Origin: DATCJA01 sp963734635
Lineage (GTDB): Bacteria > Acidobacteriota > Vicinamibacteria > Vicinamibacterales > UBA2999
Assembly: GCA_963734635.1 (NCBI GenBank)
Contig: CAVTIA010000003.1
Span: 930,001 to 994,000 of the forward strand
Direction: 5' to 3'
Length of the DNA: 64,000 nucleotides
Numbering within the stretch: the first letter of the stretch is position 1; each line of letters opens with the position of its first letter. Below the pieces are notes generated by a model, which made no database searches, had not been told where the DNA came from, and worked only from the letters and a program-made list of their open reading frames with translations. Both the position numbers and the translations under genes were made by a program. Below are positions 48,080 to 56,948 of this stretch, in pieces.

Positions 48080-49472
48080 TTACAGCGACTTGAGGTACTG
48101 AACGAGATCGCGCTTCTGCTGCTCGTTCAGTGTGACCTGCAGTACCTTCTGGTAGTGCTCGACAACCTGATCGAGCGTCTTGAATCGGCCGTCGTGATAG
48201 AACCCGCCCTTTTCCCTGGTAAACAACCCTCGCAGCGGCGTGGTCCTATACATCTGCTCCGGTGATCGGGCTGACTGAAAATCGTCGATGCCGATCTCTT
48301 TCGCGGAATGCATCGACCAGCCCGGTTCGGTGAACAACGGCGGCACGTGGCAGGTGGAGCACTTCGCCGCACCCGTGAACACCTTCTCTCCTCGAGCGGC
48401 CGCGGCCTCATCGAAGCTGCCGGCCGGCGGCTCGGGTGCAGGAATCGACAACTGATAGAAATGCAGGGCCGCGAGCTTCGGCGTGATCAAGTCGGGCGTA
48501 TTCCGGATGTTATTGAATCCATGTTTCGCAGCAACCGGAAATCGATTCGCGTCTTTGAGGCGTGGATCGAAGAAGGTGCCCTTCCCGTGCATCTGTGTGT
48601 TGGCGACGTACGCATTCCAGTACCGGTACAGAGCCCCACCCCGAGTACGTATGGAGGTTCACTCCTGCGAGCCCGAACGCGGCAGGCAACACGGTCGAGG
48701 CGTTCCGGCCGTTCGGACCAAACGCCTTTCCGTCCTTGTCCAGTTCAGCGTCGTATCTCCCGGGGCCCCAGCTCGTGAGCACCTTCTTGACCGTCGTTCC
48801 ATCCACTCCAAGGAGGTCTTCGAACGGTTTGAGATTGGGAGCAAGCGCAACGATGGCGCCGACGTTCAGGTCGCGGTTCGGCCACCCGTCAAGCCGCCGC
48901 CCGATCCCCGGCGCGAAGGAGTCGTCAACGGTCGAGTGACATAGCGCACATTGAATGCCGATCGATCGAACGTTGCCGTTTGGTTCCATGAATGCCTTCA
49001 CCCCAACCACGGCATCGACCTTCAACAGCGCCAGCGTATTCGCCGGATCGTTGAGATCGACCGTGCCCGCCTTGATCCCCGAGGCTACCTGCGCGGGAAC
49101 CATCTCGGAATCGACTTTCAACCCCAGCTCGAGCGCTTTTGCCGGAGACAAGCCGGCACCGACTCCGCCGAATTTGGCCCCGGCGATCGCCTGGTGCAGT
49201 TTGAGCTGATCGCCCCAGAATGCCTCGTCGCCGAAGGTATCGAAGCGAAAAGTCTTCCTTCCTTCTTCGATCATTTGTTGCGCGTGCCTTCGAATCTCTT
49301 CGTCGAAGCTGCCCGGCTTGGCGCCTGAGCTGCCCGATGTGCCGACGGGCTGGGTCTGCCGAGAAGGTGAAGCCTGAGCCACCTCGGTCGGCTCCGAGAC
49401 AAACGCCTGTCGCATCCAGAGCGCCGCCAGCAACGCCACCGCGCCGATGAGCAGCAACTTTCGGATCATCAT
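48080..49472 (-). CDS. Di-heme cytochrome c peroxidase-like protein, frameshifted
   Basis: About 464 residues from ATG 49472 (AGGAG upstream). A signal anchor ('MMIRKLLLIGAVALLAALW') is followed by the first heme site 'GIQCALCHSTVDD' and the second 'AAKCSTCHVPPLF'. The family detoxifies peroxide or oxidises methylamine-type cofactors using two hemes. The frame breaks near 48622; removing one G from CCGGTAC gives 'SVPYWNAYVANTQMHGKG'. Downstream context is the outer-membrane barrel gene, converging. Confidence 0.8.
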
Positions 49473-49661
49473 GGGCTCCTTTCGGTGTTCGGGCGTAGCA
49501 ACACCACTGCCGAAAAGGTGGCGGAACGGTCGTGGTGGTCGCATGGATTTACGGAGTGACGAATCAGCTTGACTTGAAGGGCGCAAGAGCCAGAATCTCT
49601 GCAGCACGAAAACCGAGTCTGAAGGCCGAACCAAAGAGGCGCGTCACGCGGGAGGTGAGAT

Positions 49662-50726
49662 ATGAAAACCTTATGCCTGGTGATCGTCTTGTCCGCGCTG
49701 ACTGCGCCTGTTGCGGCGCAGTGGCTGCAGCATCCAACCCCCGGTATCCCACGAACGCCCGACGGCAAACCCAACCTGACTGCGCCCGCACCGCGAACCG
49801 CCGACGGCAAGCCCGATCTCTCGGGGCTGTGGCAGCGGACCAACAACCAGAAATATCGCCGCAACATCGCCGCCGACCTCAAATCCGGAGAGATTCAACC
49901 GTGGGCGCGCGATCTGTACGCGCAGCGGATGGAGGACCTCGGCAAAGATTCCCCTGTGGCGCAGTGCCTGCCGTACGGCCCGGCCTACGCCACCAGCGAA
50001 CGGATGTTCAAGATCGTGCAGACACCCGGACTGATCATCATGCTGGATCAGGACCTTACCTATCGTCAGATCTTCATGGACGGCCGTCCGCTCGAGAAGG
50101 AACCGAATCCGACCTGGATGGGCTACTCGGTCGGACGATGGGACGGGGACACGCTCGTCGTCGAGAGCTACGGGTACAACGACAAGACATGGCTTGACGG
50201 CAACGGCAGTCCCCACACGGAAGCCTTGCGCGTGACCGAGCGTTACCGCCGCGGGAACTTTGGCCACATGGACATCGAGGTCACACTCACTGATTCCGCC
50301 GCGTACGCCCGGCCGTTAACGGCCAAATTTACCGCCGATCTCGAACCGGATACCGAGCTACTCGAGGCCGTGTGTGCCGAAGGTAACCAGAAGAGTCTCG
50401 ACAATTGGATTGGCAAGGCGTCCGACGCGAAGCGGAACGAGCCGAAGGTCGCGCCCGAGATTCTGGCGAAATACGTCGGCATGTACATCGAGCAGGATCT
50501 CTGGGGAGAGGGCCCGCATCCAAGAACGATTCAGATCACCGAATCGGGCGGGCGTTTGTTTGGGGAATTGAGCAATAGAGGCAAGGCCGAGCTGACCGCG
50601 CTGTCGGATACGACGTTCAGCGGATTGTTCGGCTGGAGCATCCGGTTCGTCACCGACAACCAGGGCACGACGACACATCTCCTCGAGATGCACATATCTG
50701 GGAATTACCGGTATTCGAAGAAATAG
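49662..50726 (+). CDS. Secreted hypothetical protein, 'PDGKPDLSGLW' family
   Basis: 354 residues from ATG 49662 (GGGAGGTGA upstream). The signal ends 'APVAAQWLQ'; two 'TPDGKPNL'/'ADGKPDLSGLWQR' repeats open the mature protein. The core has 'QCLPYGPAYATSERMFKIVQ' and 'GRWDGDTLVVESYGYNDKTW', shared with 26376 and 55081. A C-terminal beta-rich extension of about 90 residues is absent from the 55081 paralog. Function unknown. Confidence 0.8.
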   Translation: MKTLCLVIVLSALTAPVAAQWLQHPTPGIPRTPDGKPNLTAPAPRTADGKPDLSGLWQRTNNQKYRRNIAADLKSGEIQPWARDLYAQRMEDLGKDSPVAQCLPYGPAYATSERMFKIVQTPGLIIMLDQDLTYRQIFMDGRPLEKEPNPTWMGYSVGRWDGDTLVVESYGYNDKTWLDGNGSPHTEALRVTERYRRGNFGHMDIEVTLTDSAAYARPLTAKFTADLEPDTELLEAVCAEGNQKSLDNWIGKASDAKRNEPKVAPEILAKYVGMYIEQDLWGEGPHPRTIQITESGGRLFGELSNRGKAELTALSDTTFSGLFGWSIRFVTDNQGTTTHLLEMHISGNYRYSKK

Positions 50727-50734
50727 AAACACAT

Positions 50735-50886
50735 CGGTTCATGGGTTCATAGGTGCACGGTGCTCGGGTTCCGGTTCAAGGTTCGCGAACCCAGGAACCC
50801 GCGCACCAATGAACCCGTGCACCAACGAACCAATGAACCCGGGAACCGGAACCCAAGCACCGGTGAACCCGTGCACCTGTGAACCG
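50735..50886. repeat. Inverted short-period array (GGTTCAT / GAACCCGTGCACC)
   Basis: The left side reads as GGTTCAT, GGGTTCAT, AGGTGCAC and GGTTCAA units. The right side is the complement in longer form (GAACCCGT, GCACCAAC, GAACCAAT). The outer 'cggttca' and 'tgaaccg' can pair, and so can an inner gggttcc/ggaaccc. It occupies the entire gap between two convergent genes. Confidence 0.85.
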
Positions 50887-50888
50887 AT

Positions 50889-51992
50889 TCAAGTTCCCCA
50901 TACCTGACGCGCGACGTCGATGATGCGTTCGAGCTTCGCCCACTGATCCGCTTCCGTGATCTGATTGCCGTGCACGGTGCTTGCGAACCCGCACTGCGGA
51001 CTCAGACACAAATTCTCCAGCCGCACGTAGCGGGCGGCCTCGTCGATTCGGCGCGTGAGATCCGCGACAGGCTCGAGCGTCGCCGCCTTCGTGGTTAACA
51101 GCCCGAGCACGACAACCTTGCCGTTGGGCACGAAGCGGAGCGGCTCGAACGTTCCCGATCGCGCATCGTCGTACTCGAGAAAATACCCATCCACGTGCAG
51201 CTCGTTGAAGAGGGCGTCGGCCACCGCCTCATAGCCGCCCTCGGCGACCCAGGCACTTCGAAAGTTGCCCCGGCAGAGATGAATCGCAACGGTCAAGTCG
51301 GATGGGCGTCCGTCGATCACTGAGTTGATCAGCGCTGCATACGCGTACGGCAGCTTGTTCGGATCGTCACCTCGGGACTGCGCTTCCGCTCTGAGCCGCG
51401 GGTCGCATAGATATGCGAGATTCGTGTCGTCGAACTGGATGTACCGGCATCCAGCCCGGTAGAGCGACGCCAGTTCCTGCCGGTAAGCCTGCGCAAGATC
51501 CTCGAAGAATTCGTCCAAATCCGGGTAGGCCGTGATGTCGATGCCCTGTCGTCCGCCACGGAAATGCACCATCGTGGGCGATGGAATCGTGACCTTCGGC
51601 GTCCTTGTCGTCACCGACTGCAGAAACTGAAAGTCCTCGGTCTGAATATCCTGAACGTGTCGCAGCTTGCCGGTGACGGTTACGCGAGGCGGGGTAAAGT
51701 CGATCTCGCCTTCATGTGTGTGGAACTTTGCGGCGATGCCGCCCGATATCGCGACGCCCTGGAGCCGCTGGAGGAAATCGACGTGAAAGAAGGTGCGGCG
51801 GAATTCGCCGTCGGTGACACCCTGCAGCCCGACCGCTTCCTCCTTCTTGACAACCTCCCGGATGGCATCGTCTTCGATCGCGCGCAGCTCGTCTCTGGTG
51901 ATCTCGTCCCTTTGAAACCGCTCACGCGCCTCCTTGAGCCGCTGAGGCCTCAGAAGGCTGCCTACATGATCCGCACGGAATGGAGGTTTCAT
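50889..51992 (-). CDS. MetE-like cobalamin-independent methionine synthase C-domain protein
   Basis: About 367 residues from ATG 51992 (a TTG at 52001 is the next upstream option). It matches the single-domain Meth_synt_2 group (YxjG/YxjH-like) with 'ADHVGSLLRPQRLKEARERF', 'YIQFDDTNLAYL', the zinc-binding 'AIHLCRGN' (His and Cys ligands) and 'CLSPQCGFAS' (the last Cys ligand). It transfers a methyl group to homocysteine or a related thiol; without the folate N-domain the methyl donor is uncertain. It lies downstream of the octad-repeat gene. Confidence 0.88.
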   Translation of the reverse strand: MKPPFRADHVGSLLRPQRLKEARERFQRDEITRDELRAIEDDAIREVVKKEEAVGLQGVTDGEFRRTFFHVDFLQRLQGVAISGGIAAKFHTHEGEIDFTPPRVTVTGKLRHVQDIQTEDFQFLQSVTTRTPKVTIPSPTMVHFRGGRQGIDITAYPDLDEFFEDLAQAYRQELASLYRAGCRYIQFDDTNLAYLCDPRLRAEAQSRGDDPNKLPYAYAALINSVIDGRPSDLTVAIHLCRGNFRSAWVAEGGYEAVADALFNELHVDGYFLEYDDARSGTFEPLRFVPNGKVVVLGLLTTKAATLEPVADLTRRIDEAARYVRLENLCLSPQCGFASTVHGNQITEADQWAKLERIIDVARQVWGT

Positions 51993-52212
51993 GTGAGTCA
52001 ACGCCGTGCCGACGGCCGTGCGTGCGGGCGGGTCCGCGGCCGCGAGCGTTCGAATCCAGCTGTCTTCCAGCCTCGAGCGGAGAAAGAGCTCACCGGCCGC
52101 ACCAGGCAGACGTAAGAGTATGTCAGCTTTTCGGCGACGGGTTGTGGATCAGAGGAAAGGCGATCCGTCGGCGGCCAACGCTACCCGCCGCCGACGAATC
52201 CGCCTTGGGCCG

Positions 52213-53436
52213 TCAGTGTACGAGCTGTTGCTGAGCGTTATCCGTCACGCCCTCGCGGATGGCAGTACGAAGTGCCTCACCAAGGCGTTCCCGCACGGCC
52301 TCTCCGATCCGCTCACGCACGGCCTCGCTCAGCCGATCGCGAAGTGCATCCGTCATACGGAACTGGATCGCCTCGGCAAGACCATCAGGATCGACACCTC
52401 TTCCCAGCGCCATCTGCTCCGCCAGCGCGGCCCGGATCGCGCCCCCGAGGCGTTCGCGCACGATTTCCTCGGTTCGCTCGCGAATGGCATCTGCCGCTCG
52501 TTCGCGCACCGCTTCAACCAGACGCTGGCGAATCGCGGCGCCCGCGCGCTCGAGAAGTTGCGCATGGATACGCTCGAGGTCTTCGCCGCGGCTGAGCCCT
52601 GCAGCGCCGCTGACACGCATCCCGGCCATCGCGGTCTTGAGACTGTCCTTCAGAGACTCACGGCCGGCGTCTTCGAGTCGTTCGCGCAACAAGTCGCGCA
52701 GGCGCTCGCGCACGCCTTCCTGGATGCGCTCCCGGATGGGCTCCTCCAGGCGTTCCCGAAGTGCAGCAATAAAGCGCTCGCTGTCGACTCCAAAACCACT
52801 TTGCGACTGTGTCGCCGCGGATTGCAGCGCGTCTCGCAGGCGGTCCCGGACTGTTGCACGAATGCGCTCACGGATGACCTCGCGCAGGCGCTCGCGCGCA
52901 CTGTCGTGGATCCGCTCGCGCACGATGTCTGCCATACGATCGCGAATGGTCGACACGAGCCCTTCGATGCCGCTGGGACCGAGCTGCTCCCTGAGCGGGC
53001 TCTGCATAGCGGCGCTCCGGACCGCGTCGCCGATCCGGTCGCGAACCGCTTCGGCGACCCGCTCCCGCAAACCTTCTGCTATGCGTCGCTCAACCACATC
53101 TCCGAGGCGATCGCTCAGCCTTTCAGCCACACGCTCAGGTTCGAACTTGCCCGGGGCGCCGTCCAGAAGCGCCTGTCGCAGCTCCTGCTCAAGTCGCTCA
53201 CGCAGCGCTTCGCGCACGCGTTCGCGCACCACCTCATCGAGCCGGTCCCGCGCTCCCTCGGCGACACGGTCGCGAAGTGCTTTGGTCAGTCGCTCGCGCA
53301 CTGGCTCGGTCATGCCTTCTGGGGCCTCGGCAAATTGTTGGTTACTTGGCCCATTCGACTGACCCGATATCGTCCCGATTGCCGTCTGCACAGCCTGGTT
53401 GAGACGGGTCGTTTCATTCGTACTCATTCCTTCCAT
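52213..53436 (-). CDS. Arg/Glu octapeptide-repeat helical protein (undescribed)
   Basis: 407 residues, start ATG 53436 with a near-perfect Shine-Dalgarno (AAGGAGGT) 6 bases upstream. No signal peptide, no Cys, almost no aromatics. Residues about 46-400 consist of eight-residue units (V/L)RERL-x-E-A, e.g. 'VRERLTKA', 'LRDRVAEG', 'ARDRLDEV', 'VRERVREA'. They group into six modules of 55-70 residues, each opening with a variable (F/V)(E/D)PE-like phrase followed by R-L helices. It would form long, very charged amphipathic helices. Codon order leaves a long open frame on the other strand too, but the start signal favours this one. I recognise no family. Confidence 0.85.
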   Translation of the reverse strand: MEGMSTNETTRLNQAVQTAIGTISGQSNGPSNQQFAEAPEGMTEPVRERLTKALRDRVAEGARDRLDEVVRERVREALRERLEQELRQALLDGAPGKFEPERVAERLSDRLGDVVERRIAEGLRERVAEAVRDRIGDAVRSAAMQSPLREQLGPSGIEGLVSTIRDRMADIVRERIHDSARERLREVIRERIRATVRDRLRDALQSAATQSQSGFGVDSERFIAALRERLEEPIRERIQEGVRERLRDLLRERLEDAGRESLKDSLKTAMAGMRVSGAAGLSRGEDLERIHAQLLERAGAAIRQRLVEAVRERAADAIRERTEEIVRERLGGAIRAALAEQMALGRGVDPDGLAEAIQFRMTDALRDRLSEAVRERIGEAVRERLGEALRTAIREGVTDNAQQQLVH

Positions 53437-53830
53437 GACACTACCTCCTTGCGACGTGGGTTGTTCTGTCCGACGGATCTATTGGGGGGGAGCCATGCAG
53501 ATGTCGCGCGCCGCTGATCGACGAAGTGGGATCGAAGTTGTCGATGCTGTAACGTGAACGCGCATGCACCGCGCCGCAGTCGGAGCGCCGCAGCAAGCCG
53601 GGTACCTCGACGACCATCGTCTTTTTCGAAGTGTCTTGAACCGAATGTGTGTGGTCGTCGCTCCGCGGTTACACGATCCGCCACCCGTCGCGGGGCGGTC
53701 CGCGGCATGTTGCGACCCACTTGCTTCGCGACGGCTGGCTGTAAGGCTGCCCGCCCCTGTCTGTGTTAGCCTCCTGACGGTCCGCGGACGTTTTTGTGGC
53801 AACATCGGCGTTCCGGGGGAGGGCTACGCC
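53437..53830. other. Intergenic region without a recognised gene
   Basis: 394 bases between divergent starts. The only structure I see is the palindrome gtccgcggac at 53780-53789 followed by GTTTTT, which could be a short terminator or operator, and the strong GGGGGAGGG ribosome site of the gene at 53831. Confidence 0.5.
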
Positions 53831-54571
53831 ATGCGATTCGCTGTTCTTGTGCTCGGATTCGTCATTACCGCCCCGGCGCTCGCCGAAGCCCAGGAGTGGG
53901 ATCTCTTCGTGAGCAAGGAAGACGGGTTCAAAGTGGATTTCCCGGGAACGCCGAAGGTCACCGAGGCACAGTGGAAGACGGAGCAGGGCTACGCACTCCC
54001 GTCCCGAATTTACAGTGTCGAGCGCGGACGTGAGCGCTACTCCCTTACGGTCGTGGACTATAACGGTATCGAACAGATGGGCATTGCGCGGAACAAGGCG
54101 TGCCCGTCGGGCGCGGAGACGTGCCAGGGGCAAATGACCGGAATCCTTCGGCCGCTGATCGGACCAGGTTACGCGATACAGGACATTCGAGCCGCGATGA
54201 CCTACGCGGCATTCAAGTTCATACAGCGCGACGCCAAAGTCACTGCGTATGTGTGGAACTGGCAGGACCTTGTCGAAGGCTTCGAGCTGCACCTGACGAA
54301 CAACGCAGATGAGTCGCGGACAATGGCGTACATCGCGATGCACGAGAACAAGCTGTACGTGCTTGAAGGGACAGTCCCCAAGGACTACCCGGAGCCAGGA
54401 CTGTTCTTCCAGTCGATGGGGTTCGTGGACAAGGACGGAAACGGCATCCGATACGAGGCGCTCTATATCAACCAGGTCCACGGCCTGCGGCTTGCGCCTG
54501 TTCCTCCGGTGCGCCGCGCTGCGCCCGGCAATCCGCTGCCCGACACGGCGCCGCCGGGGAGCGTCAGGTAG
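53831..54571 (+). CDS. Secreted hypothetical protein, 'AQEW' family (second copy)
   Basis: 246 residues from ATG 53831 (GGGGGAGGG upstream). The signal ends 'ALAEAQEW'. Paralog of 15016: shared 'FVSKEDGFKVDFPGTPKV' versus 'FTSREDRFTVNMPGQPKV', and 'YSLTVVDYN' versus 'YSITVIDYN'. A Cys pair 'CPSGAETC' is unique to this copy and could form a disulfide. The tail is Pro/Arg-rich rather than Gly/Arg-rich. Function unknown. Confidence 0.72.
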   Translation: MRFAVLVLGFVITAPALAEAQEWDLFVSKEDGFKVDFPGTPKVTEAQWKTEQGYALPSRIYSVERGRERYSLTVVDYNGIEQMGIARNKACPSGAETCQGQMTGILRPLIGPGYAIQDIRAAMTYAAFKFIQRDAKVTAYVWNWQDLVEGFELHLTNNADESRTMAYIAMHENKLYVLEGTVPKDYPEPGLFFQSMGFVDKDGNGIRYEALYINQVHGLRLAPVPPVRRAAPGNPLPDTAPPGSVR

Positions 54572-54606
54572 GGTGCTACAATCGGTCGTCTTACGCGGAG
54601 GGAGCG

Positions 54607-55002
54607 ATGACACGACGTGTTGCCTTGGCGGTGTCGTTCGGTGTGCTCGTCAGCAGCATTTCCCTTCTAGCCCATCACAGCGCCGCGTCGGCGTACGACG
54701 TCGACAAGAAGATCACGCTGCACGGGACCGTCACGAAACTCGAGTGGCAGAACCCGCACGTCTTCTACTACCTGAATGTGACCGATCCCGGCGGTAAAGT
54801 GACCAACTGGTCGATCGAGGCGTCGACTCCAAATCAGCTGTATCGAAACGGGTGGAGGAAAGACGATCTCAAGATCGGAGAGGCGGTCACGGTGACCAAC
54901 TCGTCGCCAGCCAGAAACGGGCTGCCCAAAGCGTATGGCGGCACGTTGACGCTGGCGGATGGGCGTAAGGTCTTCAGCGGATCCGCCGCTACCGACCAGT
55001 AG
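54607..55002 (+). CDS. DUF6152 family exported protein
   Basis: 131 residues, ATG 54607 after GGAGGGAG. A signal peptide ending 'LLAHHSAAS' is followed by 'YDVDKKITLHGTVTKLEWQN' and 'HVFYYLNVTDPGGKVTNW', matching the small secreted DUF6152 family. The His pair at the mature N-terminus could bind metal. It is 35 bases after the 'AQEW' gene and probably co-transcribed. Confidence 0.85.
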   Translation: MTRRVALAVSFGVLVSSISLLAHHSAASAYDVDKKITLHGTVTKLEWQNPHVFYYLNVTDPGGKVTNWSIEASTPNQLYRNGWRKDDLKIGEAVTVTNSSPARNGLPKAYGGTLTLADGRKVFSGSAATDQ

Positions 55003-55050
55003 AGCGCGCCCGCCTTCGCCGCTGGGCTTCGGCGCAGCTGCGCGTCTATT

Positions 55051-55072
55051 GGCGCACGCTGAAGCGTGCGCC
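55051..55072. repeat. Compact hairpin ggcgcacgct-GA-agcgtgcgcc with CTACG tail
   Basis: A perfect 10-bp stem with a GA loop, followed by CTACGTCG, between convergent genes. It is the clearest member of the variable-stem family. Confidence 0.8.
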
Positions 55073-55080
55073 CTACGTCG

Positions 55081-55797
55081 TCACTTCGGAAACGCCGGCG
55101 GTTTCTTGTGCTCCGGCCCCTGGATGCCGGGCAGTGCGTCCACGAGGGACCGTTCGTTGTCGGCGCAACGCGCCGGCATGAGCCGAACGTCTTTTCCCAT
55201 TCTCCGCACGTTCCGCCCGTACGTGAATGGTTTCGAGTAGAACACCGGGTCATCGATCGTCACAGTCAGCCTGACGGCGTCGGGACCGGTCTTCTGAAAC
55301 CGCTCCGTGATCCGAAGCTTGGCGCTGTGCTCGAATCCCGCCGTGTCAAGCCAGGTTTCCTCCCTCATGCCGATGGTGTCGACGACGAGGGTGTCGCCAT
55401 CCCAGCGGCCCGTGGAATGCCCCATCCATTCCGGATAATCGAGGATGTCCTCCGGGTGTCCGCGTCCGTCCGTGTAGATTATGCGGTAGTCGATGTGCTC
55501 GGTGATGATCGCGAGCAGATCGGATGTCTGGATGATTTGAAACGGATTGGTGGACTGAAGTCCTCTCGTCGGACCGTACGGCAGGCACTTGTACGACGGC
55601 GAGTTGGCCATATCCAGTTTGCGATACCGCTCAGCCCCGAACGGCGTGAGCGCAATTTCCTGCCCGGGGAGGAGCAGCACGGAAATGTCCGCCGCCTGCG
55701 AAATCCAAAGCCCCGTCATGTCGGGCCGCGTCTGGCCCTCGGCGGCGCCGGCACAGGCGAGAAGCACAAGGATCGAGAGGCGAAGTGCTGTTCTCAT
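55081..55797 (-). CDS. Secreted hypothetical protein, 'GRWDGDTLVV' family
   Basis: 238 residues, signal ending 'GAAEGQTRPD'. Core 'GLWISQAADISVLLLPGQ', 'CLPYGPTRGLQSTNPFQIIQ' and 'HSTGRWDGDTLVVDTIGM' place it with 26376 and 49662. It is the shortest of the three. Function unknown. Confidence 0.78.
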   Translation of the reverse strand: MRTALRLSILVLLACAGAAEGQTRPDMTGLWISQAADISVLLLPGQEIALTPFGAERYRKLDMANSPSYKCLPYGPTRGLQSTNPFQIIQTSDLLAIITEHIDYRIIYTDGRGHPEDILDYPEWMGHSTGRWDGDTLVVDTIGMREETWLDTAGFEHSAKLRITERFQKTGPDAVRLTVTIDDPVFYSKPFTYGRNVRRMGKDVRLMPARCADNERSLVDALPGIQGPEHKKPPAFPK

Positions 55798-55803
55798 GGC
55801 TGC

Positions 55804-55912
55804 AGGTTAGAGGTTAGAGGTTAGAGGTTAGAGGGGATAGGTTACAGGAACCCCTACCCCCTATAACCTGTCCCCTCTAACCTGTCCCCTATCCCCTATC
55901 CCCTCTTACAAG
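55804..55912. repeat. Inverted 7-nt-period array (GGTTAGA / CCCCTAT)
   Basis: The left side has four perfect GGTTAGA units; the right side alternates TAACCTGTCCCCT and CCCCTAT units that can pair with it. It lies between two same-direction genes. Confidence 0.85.
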
Positions 55913-55913
55913 A

Positions 55914-56948
55914 CTAGTTCGTGCGCGTTGCACCCGCCGTCGGCGTCCCCTTCAGGACCCCGTACGCCTGGGCGATGTGGATCGTCCGGTGCGTGTCCCA
56001 CCGCTCGAACCCTTTGTATGCATCGAGCATCAGCGTTTTCTGAATCTCCTGCAGACTACGGCCTGCGCCGATGCCCGCCGCGACGCCCGTTGCCAGGTCC
56101 TCGAGATACTGCAGCGACATAGCGGCGTCCTTCTTCGTCCCCATGAGCGCGTGGCCGGTTGCCGCGTGGTCGAAATCGAGTGCCATGATGGTACGCAGCG
56201 CGTCGATGTAGGCGCCTATGGTCGGCGTGATGTTCTGAGGCAGCCGCTTCACCTGCAGCACGTCGGCGCTGAAAACGGTCCGCTCATCCGGGAAGTAGAG
56301 CACGCTGCCATCGTCGGTATGTGCGGTGCCGAGGTGCACCATCATCACGCGCTTGCCGCCAAGCGTCACCGTGTGCTTGTCCCGGTACGTCGTGCTGGGC
56401 AGGTATACGTCGTTGACGGATCCGCGAATCAGCTCGGCGCCGTTGAGGACTCCGCTCCCGTTCTCGTCAAAGAGGCCGAAACGCTCCGCGAACTGTCCCG
56501 TGGCCTCACTGCGCTCGATGAGCCCGTTGCGGTTGGCGTCCATCTTGACCGCGTCTGCGGGCAGCGGCGGATTTCCGGGAGGCAGCGCCACTCCAGCGCG
56601 CATGTTCGCGTGGCCGACGAACTCCGCGGTGTCAGCGAACACGACGCCGCCCGACGCATGGTCCCAGTCCTTGTGGGTGTAGAGGACGTAGCGGACCGGC
56701 ACCTTGAAGCGCGTCGCGATTTCGGACTTGAGCCATCGCGAGAAGTCGCGATTGATCGGGTCCGACATGATGATGCCCTCGGGCGTCACCAGGAACACGG
56801 TGTAGTGGTTGTCGTTCTGCGCACGGTACAGCTGGCCCGTGATGTTGACGATGCCGCGCGCCGGCGGCTTCTGCTGGGCGAATGCATTGGTCACGACGCC
56901 GGCCTGCACGGCAGCGACGACTAGGATGAAGCTCAGAAGTTTTCTCAT
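55914..56948 (-). CDS. Exported MBL-fold protein with two EF-hand-like loops
   Basis: 344 residues from ATG 56948 (GAGGAG 7 bases upstream). The signal ends 'VTNAFAQQ'. The metal loop reads 'YTHKDWDHASGG': HxDxDH, with Asp where the second His of HxHxDH normally is. Between the loop and the next strand are two perfect-looking calcium loops, 'DANRNGLIERSE' and 'DENGSGVLNGAE'. Downstream 'HLGTAHTDDGSVLYFP' supplies another ligand. The altered metal site and calcium insert suggest a changed reaction or a binding role; quinoprotein relay proteins have similar folds. Confidence 0.8.
   Translation of the reverse strand: MRKLLSFILVVAAVQAGVVTNAFAQQKPPARGIVNITGQLYRAQNDNHYTVFLVTPEGIIMSDPINRDFSRWLKSEIATRFKVPVRYVLYTHKDWDHASGGVVFADTAEFVGHANMRAGVALPPGNPPLPADAVKMDANRNGLIERSEATGQFAERFGLFDENGSGVLNGAELIRGSVNDVYLPSTTYRDKHTVTLGGKRVMMVHLGTAHTDDGSVLYFPDERTVFSADVLQVKRLPQNITPTIGAYIDALRTIMALDFDHAATGHALMGTKKDAAMSLQYLEDLATGVAAGIGAGRSLQEIQKTLMLDAYKGFERWDTHRTIHIAQAYGVLKGTPTAGATRTN

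Noticed and set aside
52006..53517. Long open frame on the plus strand opposite the octapeptide-repeat gene
   Set aside because: Arg/Ser-rich reading is produced by the repetitive codon pattern of the real minus-strand gene; the minus strand has the ribosome site and a coherent protein.
55804..55912. Telomere-like repeat
   Set aside because: The GGTTAGA resemblance is superficial; the array is internal, short and followed by a complementary arm.
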